Below are positions 51,994-62,350 of a DNA stretch of 64,000 nt, piece by piece (position 1 is the stretch's first letter; each line of letters starts with the position of its first letter). Both the position numbers and the translations under genes were made by a program. Source of the DNA: Acetobacterium wieringae (lineage in GTDB: Bacteria > Bacillota > Clostridia > Eubacteriales > Eubacteriaceae); the NCBI RefSeq assembly GCF_001766835.1, contig NZ_LKEU01000023.1, positions 1-64,000 on the forward strand. The letters run 5' to 3'. The notes under the pieces were generated by a model. It saw nothing but the letters and a program-made list of their open reading frames with translations, was not told where the DNA came from and ran no database searches.

Positions 51994-52620
51994 ATGATGA
52001 AGGTTAGTGCCAAAAACTGGGGTTTGATCGGGTTTGTGTTGCTTTGTTCACTGGTTCTACTAACCGGCTGCGGTCAGCCGGCGGGGCAAAAAGACAGCTC
52101 TGATCAAGTGGCTGGACAGACGACGGAAAAAGAGAGCACGGATCAGGCTGGCGAAAATGTCAGTGATTTTTTCAACAAGGTGCAAATCGGCCAGACCAAA
52201 GCGGAAGTCGATGCGGCATTGGGTGTCACCCCGACATCCCCGGTGGAAGGGGCGTTTGATTATGTGGATGAAAATGGTAATGGGGTGACCGTCATTTTTA
52301 TGGAACGGAGTCTCGGCGATGGCAGTCCCAAGGTTGCTTTATCTAAAAAGTTGATCGGGACCGAAAAATATATCATCGCAGCGACGGATGATCAACGGAT
52401 AACCGAGGAGCAAGCCGAAAAGATTATCGAAGGGATGACCTATGATGAGGTCAAAGGGATTTTAGGACAGGACGGATTTGTGGTGAGTGAGACTGAAGGG
52501 AGTGGCGGTGCCATTACAACCGAACGGTATTGGGTCAAGCCGGGGATCGCCTCAATGCTCAGTGTCACCTTTGCTGGCCCAGCGGGAAGCGATCTCAGTA
52601 CCTTTATCTTGAATTTTTAG
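51994..52620 (+). CDS. Putative lipoprotein with BLIP-like repeats
   Basis: A 208-residue lipoprotein: signal peptide with lipobox LLTGC at about residue 26, a polar linker (GQKDSSDQVAGQTTEKEST), then two copies of a short helix-turn motif (VQIGQTKAEVDAALG and IIEGMTYDEVKGILG), each followed by beta strands. This is the pattern of the BLIP/SmpA-like fold of Gram-positive surface lipoproteins. AGGAGGTG precedes the ATG pair at 51994/51997. Function unknown. Flanked by its own terminator. Confidence 0.75.
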   Translation: MMKVSAKNWGLIGFVLLCSLVLLTGCGQPAGQKDSSDQVAGQTTEKESTDQAGENVSDFFNKVQIGQTKAEVDAALGVTPTSPVEGAFDYVDENGNGVTVIFMERSLGDGSPKVALSKKLIGTEKYIIAATDDQRITEEQAEKIIEGMTYDEVKGILGQDGFVVSETEGSGGAITTERYWVKPGIASMLSVTFAGPAGSDLSTFILNF

Positions 52621-52663
52621 CGACGATCAAGGATCAGATAAGGCTTAACAATTTCAGCTTATC

Positions 52664-52701
52664 AAAAAAGTGCCACCGCTTTTAGTTGTGGCACTTTTTT
52701 T
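52664..52701 (+). terminator. Terminator after the BLIP-like lipoprotein
   Basis: AAAAAAGTGCCAC (52664-52676) pairs with GTGGCACTTTTTT (52688-52700). Confidence 0.92.
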
Positions 52702-52977
52702 AGTGAGGACAGGGATGGGATGATGGGGGGAAGGCAGGGCTTGGTGAGCAGCCCGGGACTACCCCCTGGAGCTGGCCTTTCTTTATCAGGGGGTGCGGTT
52801 TTGTGAGCTGAAATCGGCGGCGGCGCTTAAAAATTTGACATTTGTTAAATAAAGTGAATAGGGGGAAGGAACGTGGCGAAAAACGGTGATTTCTTCTAGC
52901 CATTTAAGCGGTTGAGGCGTATAATTAAAAAGACTGACAAATTTTAGGTGCGTAACGAAATGAAGGGGGTCAAATTC

Positions 52978-55347
52978 ATGGGGAAGAGCCATTTGTCTGA
53001 AGAAGACATCAAAGCCAGATACATCACACCGGCCATCACGACGGCCGGATGGGATCTCAATAAGCAGGTGCGATTAGAATACGCCTTTACCGCCGGGCGG
53101 ATTATTTTGCGGGGCAATATCACCGCCAGAGGCAAGCAGAAACGGGCGGACTATCTGCTATCATATAAAAACAATTTTCCGCTGGCGATTGTTGAAGCCA
53201 AAGATCAGAATCATCCGGTGGGGGCGGGGCTCCAGCAAGCCATTGAGTATGCCCGGGTTTTGGATGTTCCCTATGTTTACGCCTCAAACGGCGAGGGTTT
53301 TGTGGAGCAAAATTTGCTTACCGGTACCGTCAGGGAACTGAAGCTGAGCGAATTCCCAGCGCCGGAAGCTTTGTATCAGCGCTACCGCGAGGATAAGGGC
53401 ATTGACGGCGCCAAAGAAAAGGTGATGTTTGCGCCTTACTACTATGTGCCCAATTATAAAACGCCCCGCTATTATCAACGGGTGGCCATTAACCGGACCG
53501 TCGAGGCGGTGGCCAACGGGCAAAACCGGGTGCTGGTGGTCAGTGCCACCGGCACCGGAAAAACCTTTATGACCTTTCAGATCATTTACCGGTTATGGAA
53601 ATCGGGCCTGAAGAAAAAAATCCTTTTTCTGGCCGACCGCAATGTTTTACTCGATCAGACCATCACCGGTGATTTCAAGCCCTTTTGCGGCAAAATGACC
53701 AAGGTACAGCATAAAAATCTGGACAGCTCCTATGAAATTTATCTGGCATTGTATCAGCAGTTGGCTGGCGATGAGGGCGAGGAAACCTATCGTCAGTTTC
53801 AGCCAAACTTTTTTGATCTGATTGTCATTGATGAGTGTCACCGGGGCAGTGCCCGGGAAGAATCGGCCTGGCGCAAAGTGCTGGATTATTTCACCGCTGC
53901 CACCCATATCGGCTGCACCGCCACCCCCATCGAAACCAAGGATGCCTCCAGCTTTACCTATTTTGGCGAGCCGATTTATGAATACTCCTTGAAGCAGGGC
54001 ATTGATGACGGCTTTCTGGCTCCCTATAAGGTCATCCGCATTGGCCTTGATAAAGATCTTGAAGGCTATCGCCCGGAGCTTGGCAAGGTTGACAAACATG
54101 GCTATGTCATCGAAGACCGGGAATACAATATCAAAGACTTTGACCGCAATCTGGTCATTGATGACCGCACCCGGGTGGTGGCCGCCAAAATTACCGAGTT
54201 TTTAAAAAAGACCGACCGTTTCAGCAAAACCATTGTTTTTTGTGTCGATATCGAACACGCCGAACGGATGCGCCAGGCTCTGATTAATGAGAATAAAGAT
54301 CTCTACGCCCAAAACGACCGCTATATCATGCGGATCACCGGGGATAACGACGAGGGCAAGGCCCAGCTGGAAAACTTCATCGATGAAGAAAGCTGCTATC
54401 CGGTGATTGCCATCACCAGCAAACTGATGACCACCGGGGTTGATGCCAAGATGTGCAAACTGATTGTGCTGGAGAACAACATCAACAGCATGACCGAGTT
54501 CAAGCAGATTATCGGCCGGGGCACCCGGCTGCTGGAGGACTACGGCAAAACCTATTTTACGATCATGGATTTTCGCAATGCCAGCCGCCTGTTTGCCGAT
54601 CCGGCCTTCGACGGTCAGCCGGAAGTGGTGATTGACCTGGGTGGTGATGATCCGGTAATTGACCCGCTGCCCCCGACTGATGAAGGGGAAGGGGATGTTA
54701 TCGGCGGCGATGGGGTTAAAGAAGACGGCGGGGACTTTGTCATCGGCGATCCCCCGCCATTTGTCGATGATGGAGACGACAAACCGAAAAAATATTATCT
54801 TGGCGATATAACCGTCCGGGTTCTTTCCGAACGGGTACAATATGTCGACAAGGACGGCAAACTGATCACCGAAAGCCTGATCGACTACACCCGCAAAAAT
54901 ATCCGCAACCAGTTTAGTAACCTTGATGATTTTCTGCGCAGCTGGACAAAAGCTGCGAAAAAGCAGGCAATTATTGAGGCGTTAAAAGACGATGGGGTGC
55001 TGTTGGAGGCTGTCCGGGAAGAAATGGGCCAGACCGAGTTGGACGACTTTGATCTGATTTGCCACATTGCCTATGACAAGGCTCCGCTGACCAAAAAAGA
55101 ACGGGCCGAGAATGTCCGAAAGCGGCATTATCTGTATAAATATTCCGACACCGCCAAACAGGTGATTGAGGCGCTGCTTGATAAGTATGCCAATGACGGC
55201 ATTGGCGAGATCGAAGATACCAAGGTGCTGCAACTGATAGAGTTTGCCAAAATCGGCAGCCCAATGAAGATCGTCAAGGCCTTTGGGGGTAAAAAAGCCT
55301 ACCTTGAGGCCGTCATGGAACTGGAAAATGAAATCTATTATGCATAA
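52978..55347 (+). CDS. hsdR: Type I restriction enzyme R subunit
   Basis: A 789-residue HsdR. The N-terminal nuclease domain has the PD-(D/E)xK residues D58 and E73-x-K75 (in ADYLLSYK and IVEAKDQ). The translocase has Walker A ATGTGKT (190-196), DEAD-box variant DECH (285-288), GCTATP, and the helicase motif IIGRGTRLLEDYGKT. The length is close to EcoR124-like or shorter type I subunits. A low-complexity acidic insert lies around residues 555-600. ATG at 52978 has GGGGG 7 bases upstream. First gene of hsdRMS, 30 bases before hsdM. Confidence 0.95.
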   Translation: MGKSHLSEEDIKARYITPAITTAGWDLNKQVRLEYAFTAGRIILRGNITARGKQKRADYLLSYKNNFPLAIVEAKDQNHPVGAGLQQAIEYARVLDVPYVYASNGEGFVEQNLLTGTVRELKLSEFPAPEALYQRYREDKGIDGAKEKVMFAPYYYVPNYKTPRYYQRVAINRTVEAVANGQNRVLVVSATGTGKTFMTFQIIYRLWKSGLKKKILFLADRNVLLDQTITGDFKPFCGKMTKVQHKNLDSSYEIYLALYQQLAGDEGEETYRQFQPNFFDLIVIDECHRGSAREESAWRKVLDYFTAATHIGCTATPIETKDASSFTYFGEPIYEYSLKQGIDDGFLAPYKVIRIGLDKDLEGYRPELGKVDKHGYVIEDREYNIKDFDRNLVIDDRTRVVAAKITEFLKKTDRFSKTIVFCVDIEHAERMRQALINENKDLYAQNDRYIMRITGDNDEGKAQLENFIDEESCYPVIAITSKLMTTGVDAKMCKLIVLENNINSMTEFKQIIGRGTRLLEDYGKTYFTIMDFRNASRLFADPAFDGQPEVVIDLGGDDPVIDPLPPTDEGEGDVIGGDGVKEDGGDFVIGDPPPFVDDGDDKPKKYYLGDITVRVLSERVQYVDKDGKLITESLIDYTRKNIRNQFSNLDDFLRSWTKAAKKQAIIEALKDDGVLLEAVREEMGQTELDDFDLICHIAYDKAPLTKKERAENVRKRHYLYKYSDTAKQVIEALLDKYANDGIGEIEDTKVLQLIEFAKIGSPMKIVKAFGGKKAYLEAVMELENEIYYA

Positions 55348-55377
55348 GCAACATAAATAAAAGAAGGCAGGAAATAA

Positions 55378-56847
55378 ATGGCAATTAGTAACTTAGTAAA
55401 ACGCATCCAGGATGTAATGCGCAACGACTCCGGCGTCAATGGCGATGCCCAGCGGATTGAACAGATCGTCTGGATTCTGTTTTTAAAAATATATGATGCA
55501 AAAGAAGAAGCCTGGGAACTGATTAATGACAACTACCGCTCAATCATTCCCGACCATCTTAAATGGCGGGAGTGGGCCGTCGATCATAAAGACGGACAGG
55601 CCCTGACCGGCGATGCCCTGCTTGATTTTGTCAATAACACCCTCTTCCCGACCCTGAAGAACTTGGAAATTGATGAAACCACCCCGATGAGTCAGGTGAT
55701 TGTCCGCTACGCTTTTGAGGATGCCAACAATTACCAGAAAGACGGGGTATTACTGCGCCAGGTGGTCAATATCATCGATGAGATTGATTTTACCGAATAC
55801 ACCGAGCGCCACGAGTTTGGGGCCATCTATGAAGCCTTTCTCAAGGATTTGCAGAGTGCCGGTAATGCCGGGGAGTTCTACACCCCCCGGGCGGTCACTG
55901 ATTTTATGGTTGCCGTGGTCAAGCCGGTACTGGGTGAAAAAATTGGCGACTTTGCCTGTGGCACCGGCGGTTTTCTGACATCGGCCCTGGCCGCCCTTGA
56001 TGGGCAGGTGGGCAATTCCCTGGAGAAGCGGGAGCTGTATAACCGCTCGGTTTACGGCATTGAGAAAAAATCCCTACCCCATCTGCTCTGCGTGACCAAT
56101 CTACTGATCCACGACATCGATGATCCCAATATCCTCCACGGCAATGCCCTGGAAACCGACTATAAGGAATTGCGCAAGATGGACGCCTTCGATGTCATTC
56201 TGATGAATCCCCCCTATGGTGGCAGCGAGAAGGACAGCGTCAAAATCAATTTCCCGACAGAACTGCGGAGCTCCGAAACCGCCGATTTGTTTATGAATGT
56301 GATTATGTATCGGCTGAAGCAAAACGGCCGCTGCGGGGTAATCATCCCTGATGGCTTTTTATTTGGTACCGATAATGCCAAGTTTAACATCAAGAAAAAG
56401 CTGACCAGTGAATTTAACCTGCATACCGTTGTGCGCCTGCCCCACAGCGTTTTTGCCCCCTACACCTCGATCCGCACGAATATTCTATTTTTTGATAAAA
56501 CCGCCCCCACCAAAGAAATCTGGTTCTACCGGGTCGATATGCCGGAAGGCTATAAGAATTTTTCAAAAACCCGGCCGATGAAGCTGGCTCATTTTGAGGA
56601 AGCCTTAAGCTGGTGGGACAACCGGGAAGAAATCGAAGTCGACGGCTTTGCCAAGGCTAAAAAATACAGCCTGGATGAGATTATCGCCCGCAGCTACAAC
56701 CTCGATTTGTGCGGCTTTCCTCATGAAGAAGAAGTGATTCTTGATCCCCTGCCGCTGATTCAGGAATATCAGGAAAAACGGGCCTCCCTGAATGATCAAA
56801 TTGATCATGTGCTGGAACAGATTACGGCCATGCTTGAGGAAAATTAG
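55378..56847 (+). CDS. hsdM: Type I restriction-modification DNA methyltransferase subunit
   Basis: A 489-residue N6-adenine methyltransferase: N-terminal helical domain (residues 1-150, with ISNLVKRIQDVMRNDSGV), AdoMet motif I DFACGTGGFL (from D191) and catalytic motif IV NPPYGG (277-282). C-terminal region IIPDGFLFGTDNAKFNIKKKL and VRLPHSVFAPYTSIRTNILFF. With HsdS it methylates the host target; with HsdR it forms the restriction complex. Its stop abuts the hsdS start with no gap. Confidence 0.96.
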   Translation: MAISNLVKRIQDVMRNDSGVNGDAQRIEQIVWILFLKIYDAKEEAWELINDNYRSIIPDHLKWREWAVDHKDGQALTGDALLDFVNNTLFPTLKNLEIDETTPMSQVIVRYAFEDANNYQKDGVLLRQVVNIIDEIDFTEYTERHEFGAIYEAFLKDLQSAGNAGEFYTPRAVTDFMVAVVKPVLGEKIGDFACGTGGFLTSALAALDGQVGNSLEKRELYNRSVYGIEKKSLPHLLCVTNLLIHDIDDPNILHGNALETDYKELRKMDAFDVILMNPPYGGSEKDSVKINFPTELRSSETADLFMNVIMYRLKQNGRCGVIIPDGFLFGTDNAKFNIKKKLTSEFNLHTVVRLPHSVFAPYTSIRTNILFFDKTAPTKEIWFYRVDMPEGYKNFSKTRPMKLAHFEEALSWWDNREEIEVDGFAKAKKYSLDEIIARSYNLDLCGFPHEEEVILDPLPLIQEYQEKRASLNDQIDHVLEQITAMLEEN

Positions 56848-58308
56848 ATGAAAGCGCAGGATTTAAAAAACAGCATTCTGCAGCTGGCGATCCAGGGGAA
56901 ACTGGTGGGGCAGCGGGAAGAAGAGGGCACGGCCCGGGAGCTGCTTAAAAAAATTGACGCCGAGAAGCAGGCGCTGCTAAAGGACGGGAAGATTAAAAAA
57001 CAGAAAGCGCTACCGGGGATTACGGAAGATGAGATACCCTTTGAGATACCGGAGAGTTGGGAATGGGTGCGGCTGGGGGAGATAACTCATAACTGGGGGC
57101 AGAAAAAGCCTGATGTAACATTTGATTATATTGATGTTGGATCGATAGATAACATCAAAGGTATTCTTAGTAATAACGAAAATCTTATGAATCCAGAAGA
57201 TGCACCATCAAGAGCGAGGAAAATTGTAAACGAAGGTACAGTGCTGTATTCGACGGTAAGACCATATTTATTGAATATTTGTATTGTTGACAAAGAGTTT
57301 GTTCATGAGCCAATTGCAAGTACGGCTTTTGCGGTTTTACATCCCTTTAACGGCATTAATAGTTATTTTCTTTATTTTGTTCTTCGAAGTCCTATGTTTA
57401 GTTCCTATGTAAGTTCTGTTATGAAAGGTGTTGCGTACCCGGCAATCAATGATAATAGCTTGCTAGGTGGATTACTCCCTCTCCCCCCACAGGCTGAACA
57501 AAAACGCATTGTCGCAATAATCGAAGCCTTAATGCCATATATCGATCAATACGATGTTGCCTATACCGAAGTGGAAGCGCTTAATAAAAAATTCCCGGAA
57601 GAGCTCAAAAAGTCGATTTTACAGTATGCCATCCAGGGCAAGTTGGTTATGCAGCGCAAAGAAGAGGGCACCGCCGAAGTACTCTATCAGCAGATTCAGG
57701 CCGAAAAGCAAAAGCTGATTAAGGAAGGCAAGATCAAAAAGGCCAAAGCCCTGCCGGAGATTACGGACGATGAGATTCCCTTTGATATTCCGGAGAGTTG
57801 GAAGTGGGTGAGGTTGGGGGAGATTGTTTCAATTTTAGGTGATGGAATCCATGGTACACCTATATATAATGAAAAAGGTGACTACTATTTTATAAATGGT
57901 AACAATTTAAATGAAGGAATAATAGAAATAAAAGATAATACAAAAAAAGTTGATGTAGAACAATTTCATAAACACAAAAGAGAACTTAATAAAAATACAG
58001 TGTTGGTTTCAATTAACGGTACAATTGGTAATATTGCATTTTATAGTGGTGAAAAAGTTATACTTGGAAAAAGCGCTTGCTATTTTAACCTTATGATTGA
58101 AAATTTAAAGTACTATCTATACTTGATTATCAAGACAAAGTACTTTACAGATTATGCAATCAAAAGAGCGACTGGTACAACGATTAAAAATGTCTCATTA
58201 ATGGCAATGAAAGAGTTTATCTTACCTCTCCCCCCGCTGGCAGAACAAAAGCGCATCGTAGCAAAAATCGAAGCTTTAATGCCGTATATCGATAAATATG
58301 AGTGCTGA
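56848..58308 (+). CDS. hsdS: Type I restriction-modification specificity subunit
   Basis: A 486-residue HsdS with two target-recognition domains (about residues 70-215 and 320-465) separated by a repeated conserved region. The repeat units begin LKNSILQLAIQGKLV and LKKSILQYAIQGKLV and run through IPFEIPESWEWVRLGEI or IPFDIPESWKWVRLGEI; the other repeat is PLPPQAEQKRIVAIIEALMPYID and its twin. The two TRDs are markedly more AT-rich than the conserved parts, consistent with domain swapping. Recognises a bipartite DNA site that cannot be predicted here. No recombinase or spare hsdS copy is visible. Confidence 0.95.
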   Translation: MKAQDLKNSILQLAIQGKLVGQREEEGTARELLKKIDAEKQALLKDGKIKKQKALPGITEDEIPFEIPESWEWVRLGEITHNWGQKKPDVTFDYIDVGSIDNIKGILSNNENLMNPEDAPSRARKIVNEGTVLYSTVRPYLLNICIVDKEFVHEPIASTAFAVLHPFNGINSYFLYFVLRSPMFSSYVSSVMKGVAYPAINDNSLLGGLLPLPPQAEQKRIVAIIEALMPYIDQYDVAYTEVEALNKKFPEELKKSILQYAIQGKLVMQRKEEGTAEVLYQQIQAEKQKLIKEGKIKKAKALPEITDDEIPFDIPESWKWVRLGEIVSILGDGIHGTPIYNEKGDYYFINGNNLNEGIIEIKDNTKKVDVEQFHKHKRELNKNTVLVSINGTIGNIAFYSGEKVILGKSACYFNLMIENLKYYLYLIIKTKYFTDYAIKRATGTTIKNVSLMAMKEFILPLPPLAEQKRIVAKIEALMPYIDKYEC

Positions 58309-58361
58309 TTATTTAAATTTTGTAATGTAATTTGTGGCTTTATAAAAAGAAGGGTATGCAG

Positions 58362-60797
58362 ATGAGCGAAAAAAACTACCAGCTTAGAACATTTATTTCA
58401 AAAATTTTAATTGCCCTTATTATATCATTAATATTTTTCAGCACGGTTAAAATCAATTTGTGCGTTTTCTTTATCGTGTTCGCATTTATATGGGCAGTGG
58501 TGATTATTAACAGTCGAATATCTGACAATATCAAGCTTTACGATTCTTTGATACTGATTTCACTTGGTATTCTTGCAGGCATTATTGCATTGCAATATGC
58601 CGAAATCCTAAAAATTGATGTGATTGAATTTAAGTTTATGAGTGCTTATGCGGCCTTTCTTGCGATGATCTCACTTTATACATGGCTCAAGAATTCACAA
58701 GAAGAAGAAACCGAAGCTCTAAAACCGCTAAGGAAAAGGCAAAGAGATTTAGAACGGCTTTTGTCTTATGTCGAAATGTTTGAAATCATTGCACTGAACG
58801 GGAGATGGGGAACTGGAAAAACATTTTTAGTTAACGAATTAAAGAAAAATCCGCAAATTAAGGAAAAGTACGAGATGATTGAAATTGACGTTCTAACTTG
58901 CGATTTGAATGAACTCTTGCTGATTCTAGTCAAAGAAATGGAAAGGCTTTTATTAAGAAATCGAATTGTTTCCAGGTATTCAAATAAGCTTAAAGTGTTA
59001 TTAGGTAGCAACAAGTTTTTGGTTCAATTGCAGTCTTTGTTTTTGGACAGCACACAATCTTTTGCAGAGGCAATCAAAGGCCTGCAGAATGAAATATCAC
59101 GCCTTAAAAAAGATGTTTTAATAATTTACGAAGATATTGATCGAATTAATGATGTGAATATTATAAAAAGAATCTTTAGCATCAATGAAAAACTTGCAAA
59201 TAAAAAAATTAGAATCATATATCAGTACCATGAAGAAAATCTCAAAAATATGGGCTTTACTGATGACTATCTGGAGAAATACTTACCGTTCAAATTAAAT
59301 GTGACTGAAAGTGACTTATTTGAGACGATTCTCTTTATCTTGAAAAAAGATATGATCAAAGAAAGTTTGCTTAAAATCGAAGATTTTAATTTTTTGAGAA
59401 AAGAGTTACAAGCTACAAAAACTACATTTCTAAGCAGTTATTTTGATATCGGTATAGAGGTTTATTCACAATTTACCAATTTACCTTTTCGTAAGGTTGA
59501 AAATTTCTGTGCCGAATTGGTTAGTACATTGAAAAAATATGATTATAAAGAGTATAAGGAAACGGTGATTGCGTTTTTTGTAGTAAAACATTTTATAACA
59601 TCAGTCTACGAGCAATTAACCATTGAAAGAGGCTTGTTGGAAGCAATAAGGTTTGAGGTTGAAGGCGAATATTATTCGTTGGCAGAATTAAGAGAATTAA
59701 AAAAACAAGACAAACTTTGGACATATCAACTTCAGAAAATTATTGATATTGAAGAAAATAAAATGAAATTTGGCGTTTTGAATCTATTTAACTATGAAAA
59801 TATTGAGATAGAAGACGATATACCGCCTGAAAAGAAGTGGAAAAATATGATCGAAGAATCAGATCGATCAATAACCCAAAGAATTAGTAATGAAAAGAAA
59901 GATCAAATCATTTGGAATTTATTAGCAGCTGGTAAATCAGAACTCACGGATTATGAATTTTGTGGAAAAAAGCTTGTTGAAGATGTATTTAGTGAACCGA
60001 AAGAAAGAAGAGTTGCAGCATATAATTTGTTTCGCCAATGTTTATTTACATTGAATAAGAATGAATTTGACAACGGAACCATGTTTTTGTTTGGGATTCC
60101 ACCATTTATCCAGTTATTTAAAGCCTTCCGCACTTTGGTTGATGGGGATCAATATGTAAAAGAACTCGTCGATTTATATTTTGACATTGAAAAAATAGAC
60201 TCAATCGATGAAAAGGTAATAAGGACATTAAATTATGTGCTGTTGCCTGATATTGATGTATATGTGCATATTATTAAGAAATTCAATCAGTTAAATATAA
60301 AAGGCAATCTTAATTTACATGAATGTTTTGTAACCTTTGTCAATAAGCACTTGTGCGAAGCTTTGGCAAATCTCGGTTTTATCAACACACACCGCTATTT
60401 TGGTTTTAGTTCGGGAACAATTGATAGTGTAAAAAAACTGTTTGTGGGGGATTTGGAAAAAATTAAAGCGGAAATAATATCGCTGCAAGAAAATTTATTT
60501 GAATTTATAAAATATGATAAAATAAATGAAGATATCTCAGTGATAGTTGCGTTTGTTGAAAAGCTGATCGAGATTATTCAATTCCCGAGTGAACTCAAAG
60601 TAACAGACAAACCATTTAATGTGGAAACGAAATTTGGAAGTAGATTTGTCAATCAGGAAGAGTTTGATCGTCTTAAGCAATTGTTGTTAAATAGAAATGG
60701 CACTGCGATTGAAGAAGTTGTAAAAAGCTATCAAGCAGGAAAAATCACACCTTATGAAATTAACAAATTAAGAAATAAAAATGAAACAAATCAATAA
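58362..60797 (+). CDS. Membrane-anchored P-loop NTPase (KAP/YobI-like)
   Basis: An 811-residue protein with four N-terminal membrane helices (about residues 5-110) followed by a P-loop ATPase: Walker A GRWGTGKT (147-154), Walker B IIYEDIDR (254-261) and a long helical C-terminal region. The domain order resembles KAP-family or YobI-like NTPases, several of which act in phage defence. AT-rich, unlike the core genes. ATG at 58362 has AAGGG seven bases upstream. Lies 53 bases behind hsdS in the same direction. A defence role is inferred from position and architecture, not shown. Confidence 0.72.
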   Translation: MSEKNYQLRTFISKILIALIISLIFFSTVKINLCVFFIVFAFIWAVVIINSRISDNIKLYDSLILISLGILAGIIALQYAEILKIDVIEFKFMSAYAAFLAMISLYTWLKNSQEEETEALKPLRKRQRDLERLLSYVEMFEIIALNGRWGTGKTFLVNELKKNPQIKEKYEMIEIDVLTCDLNELLLILVKEMERLLLRNRIVSRYSNKLKVLLGSNKFLVQLQSLFLDSTQSFAEAIKGLQNEISRLKKDVLIIYEDIDRINDVNIIKRIFSINEKLANKKIRIIYQYHEENLKNMGFTDDYLEKYLPFKLNVTESDLFETILFILKKDMIKESLLKIEDFNFLRKELQATKTTFLSSYFDIGIEVYSQFTNLPFRKVENFCAELVSTLKKYDYKEYKETVIAFFVVKHFITSVYEQLTIERGLLEAIRFEVEGEYYSLAELRELKKQDKLWTYQLQKIIDIEENKMKFGVLNLFNYENIEIEDDIPPEKKWKNMIEESDRSITQRISNEKKDQIIWNLLAAGKSELTDYEFCGKKLVEDVFSEPKERRVAAYNLFRQCLFTLNKNEFDNGTMFLFGIPPFIQLFKAFRTLVDGDQYVKELVDLYFDIEKIDSIDEKVIRTLNYVLLPDIDVYVHIIKKFNQLNIKGNLNLHECFVTFVNKHLCEALANLGFINTHRYFGFSSGTIDSVKKLFVGDLEKIKAEIISLQENLFEFIKYDKINEDISVIVAFVEKLIEIIQFPSELKVTDKPFNVETKFGSRFVNQEEFDRLKQLLLNRNGTAIEEVVKSYQAGKITPYEINKLRNKNETNQ

Positions 60798-60883
60798 GTG
60801 AATTTGAAGGTTGGGTTGGTCTGAATTTGTCATTTGTTTTCAGTAAAATACTTAGCCTATTATTTAAGATTGTGAGGAAGATT

Positions 60884-61267
60884 TTGAAAAGAGATATGGA
60901 ACTTATAAGAAAAATACTATTGACCGTTGAAGAAAAATATGTTGATACCTGGTTGCATAGTAATGAAATAGAAATTGATGGCTATGACATGAAAACAATT
61001 GGTTATCACTGTGCTGTTTTACACGACGCAGGTTTGCTCTATGACTATAAAGGGCAATATGGTGATGGTGAATTGCTGCAATTTGGTGTGGGAAGATTAA
61101 CATGGGATGGACACGAATTTTTAGAAAAAATCAAAAGCGACACAGTTTGGAACAAAACAAAGGATACAATTACCACAAAAGGTATTCCGTTTGTACTGGA
61201 TGCGGTAAAAGAAATTGCAACCTCAATAACAACTTCAATGATAAAAACAGCAATCACAGGTTTGTGA
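60884..61267 (+). CDS. DUF2513 protein
   Basis: A 127-residue protein matching DUF2513 (start LKRDMELIRKILLTVEE, then YHCAVLHDAGLLYDYK, LTWDGHEFLEKIKSD), small helical proteins frequent in prophages and accessory regions. A TTG start with GTGAGGA upstream reproduces the usual N-terminus; an ATG at 60896 is the alternative. The C-terminus (SITTSMIKTAITGL) is helix-like. It is the second gene after the NTPase. Function unknown. Confidence 0.72.
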   Translation: MKRDMELIRKILLTVEEKYVDTWLHSNEIEIDGYDMKTIGYHCAVLHDAGLLYDYKGQYGDGELLQFGVGRLTWDGHEFLEKIKSDTVWNKTKDTITTKGIPFVLDAVKEIATSITTSMIKTAITGL

Positions 61268-61280
61268 TATGCCCCTCTGG

Positions 61281-61308
61281 GCAACACAAGGGACGGAGGT
61301 TTTGTGCA
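61281..61308 (+). repeat. Short interspersed repeat, copy 1
   Basis: A 28-base unit beginning GCAACACAAGGGACGGAGG and ending TTTTGTGCA, with CACAA/TTGTG able to pair. It recurs at 62953 with one extra G. Resembles REP-like units associated with Y1 transposases in Firmicutes, from memory. Confidence 0.6.
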
Positions 61309-61390
61309 ATGATGTAGTGAGTGTTGGAACTGGGGTTACGGTACGGGCCGCTTTAATGATTAAAAATTCTGTTTCGAAAGGAATTGTTCC

Positions 61391-62350
61391 ATGAAGAAAT
61401 TTATCGATCCTCAAAAAAGTCTAGAAATCGTTTCAAATAGTTTACAGAAGACATACGATGCTGGGAAAAAAGCGACCGAAAACATTCAAAAAGGTGCCAA
61501 GTTTTTATCTGATAAAACGGTAAATGACAGTTATTTACGCCGGTTAAAAAAATATAGTCCAATTTTCCCTGAATTTTATTGTAGTCCAGATTTTAACACT
61601 CCCAACATAATTATGATTGTTGATGATGCGGTGAGACGTGGTATTGATGTCTGTGAGGGTTCAATTGGTTGGCTTGGCAAAGAAAATGATATTGAAATTC
61701 TCTATCTTTATGATAACGCAATAGAAAAGAGTGGGCTACAGTTCATCCCGATGGTGACCTGCGACGCCGTTTATTGTGTGGATAGTTTTGACAGTAATCG
61801 ATTTATCAAAGCGGATTATGTTTTTACGAGAGCACATGAAGAAAGAATTGCTGAGTTGAAACATATTGCTTTTTCATTAGGCGCAAAGCGTTGTTCAATT
61901 GAAATAAGTGAATCGAACATGGAATCAAATTTAAAAAATAAAGAAAAGAAATTTAGTGAAGAGGTTAATTTTGTAGATCAAGGAGTTTCGACAGCTGAAA
62001 AATTCGAACAGAATATGTCAAAAAAGGAAAGTAGTCATCGAAGAGGAAAGACAGAAATACAATTTGAGGGCAGTAATAGTCCCAAAAGACCCGAACTTAA
62101 ATGGTTTGCACATGACGGCAACATTAAGCGTCTCATCGAAATGAGATTCGAAAATAACAATGCGATCAAATCGGAAACTTTAGAAATAGCAGGTTCATCA
62201 CTGACGACAATGTCTGAAAAAGCAGCATATGCTATGGATATGGCTGTTAAGAAGGCGGGGGCCAAAGGTAAGGTTAAAGGAAGTGCTGATATCAGTTCCC
62301 AGGTTGCAAAAGAGAGTCATAGTAAATTGATTTTCAGAATTGAATTTTAA
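61391..62350 (+). CDS. Unrecognised 319-residue accessory protein
   Basis: I do not recognise this protein. It has a lysine-rich helical N-terminus (QKSLEIVSNSLQKTYDAGKK), a middle alpha/beta part with IIMIVDDAVRRGIDVCEGSIGWL and DIEILYLYDNAIEK, a charged linker (about 175-225) and a C-terminal domain ending SKLIFRIEF. No signal peptide, membrane helix or catalytic signature is evident. AAAGGAA precedes the ATG. AT-rich, flanked by copies of a short repeat, and located behind the NTPase and DUF2513 genes in an accessory block. Confidence 0.65.
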   Translation: MKKFIDPQKSLEIVSNSLQKTYDAGKKATENIQKGAKFLSDKTVNDSYLRRLKKYSPIFPEFYCSPDFNTPNIIMIVDDAVRRGIDVCEGSIGWLGKENDIEILYLYDNAIEKSGLQFIPMVTCDAVYCVDSFDSNRFIKADYVFTRAHEERIAELKHIAFSLGAKRCSIEISESNMESNLKNKEKKFSEEVNFVDQGVSTAEKFEQNMSKKESSHRRGKTEIQFEGSNSPKRPELKWFAHDGNIKRLIEMRFENNNAIKSETLEIAGSSLTTMSEKAAYAMDMAVKKAGAKGKVKGSADISSQVAKESHSKLIFRIEF

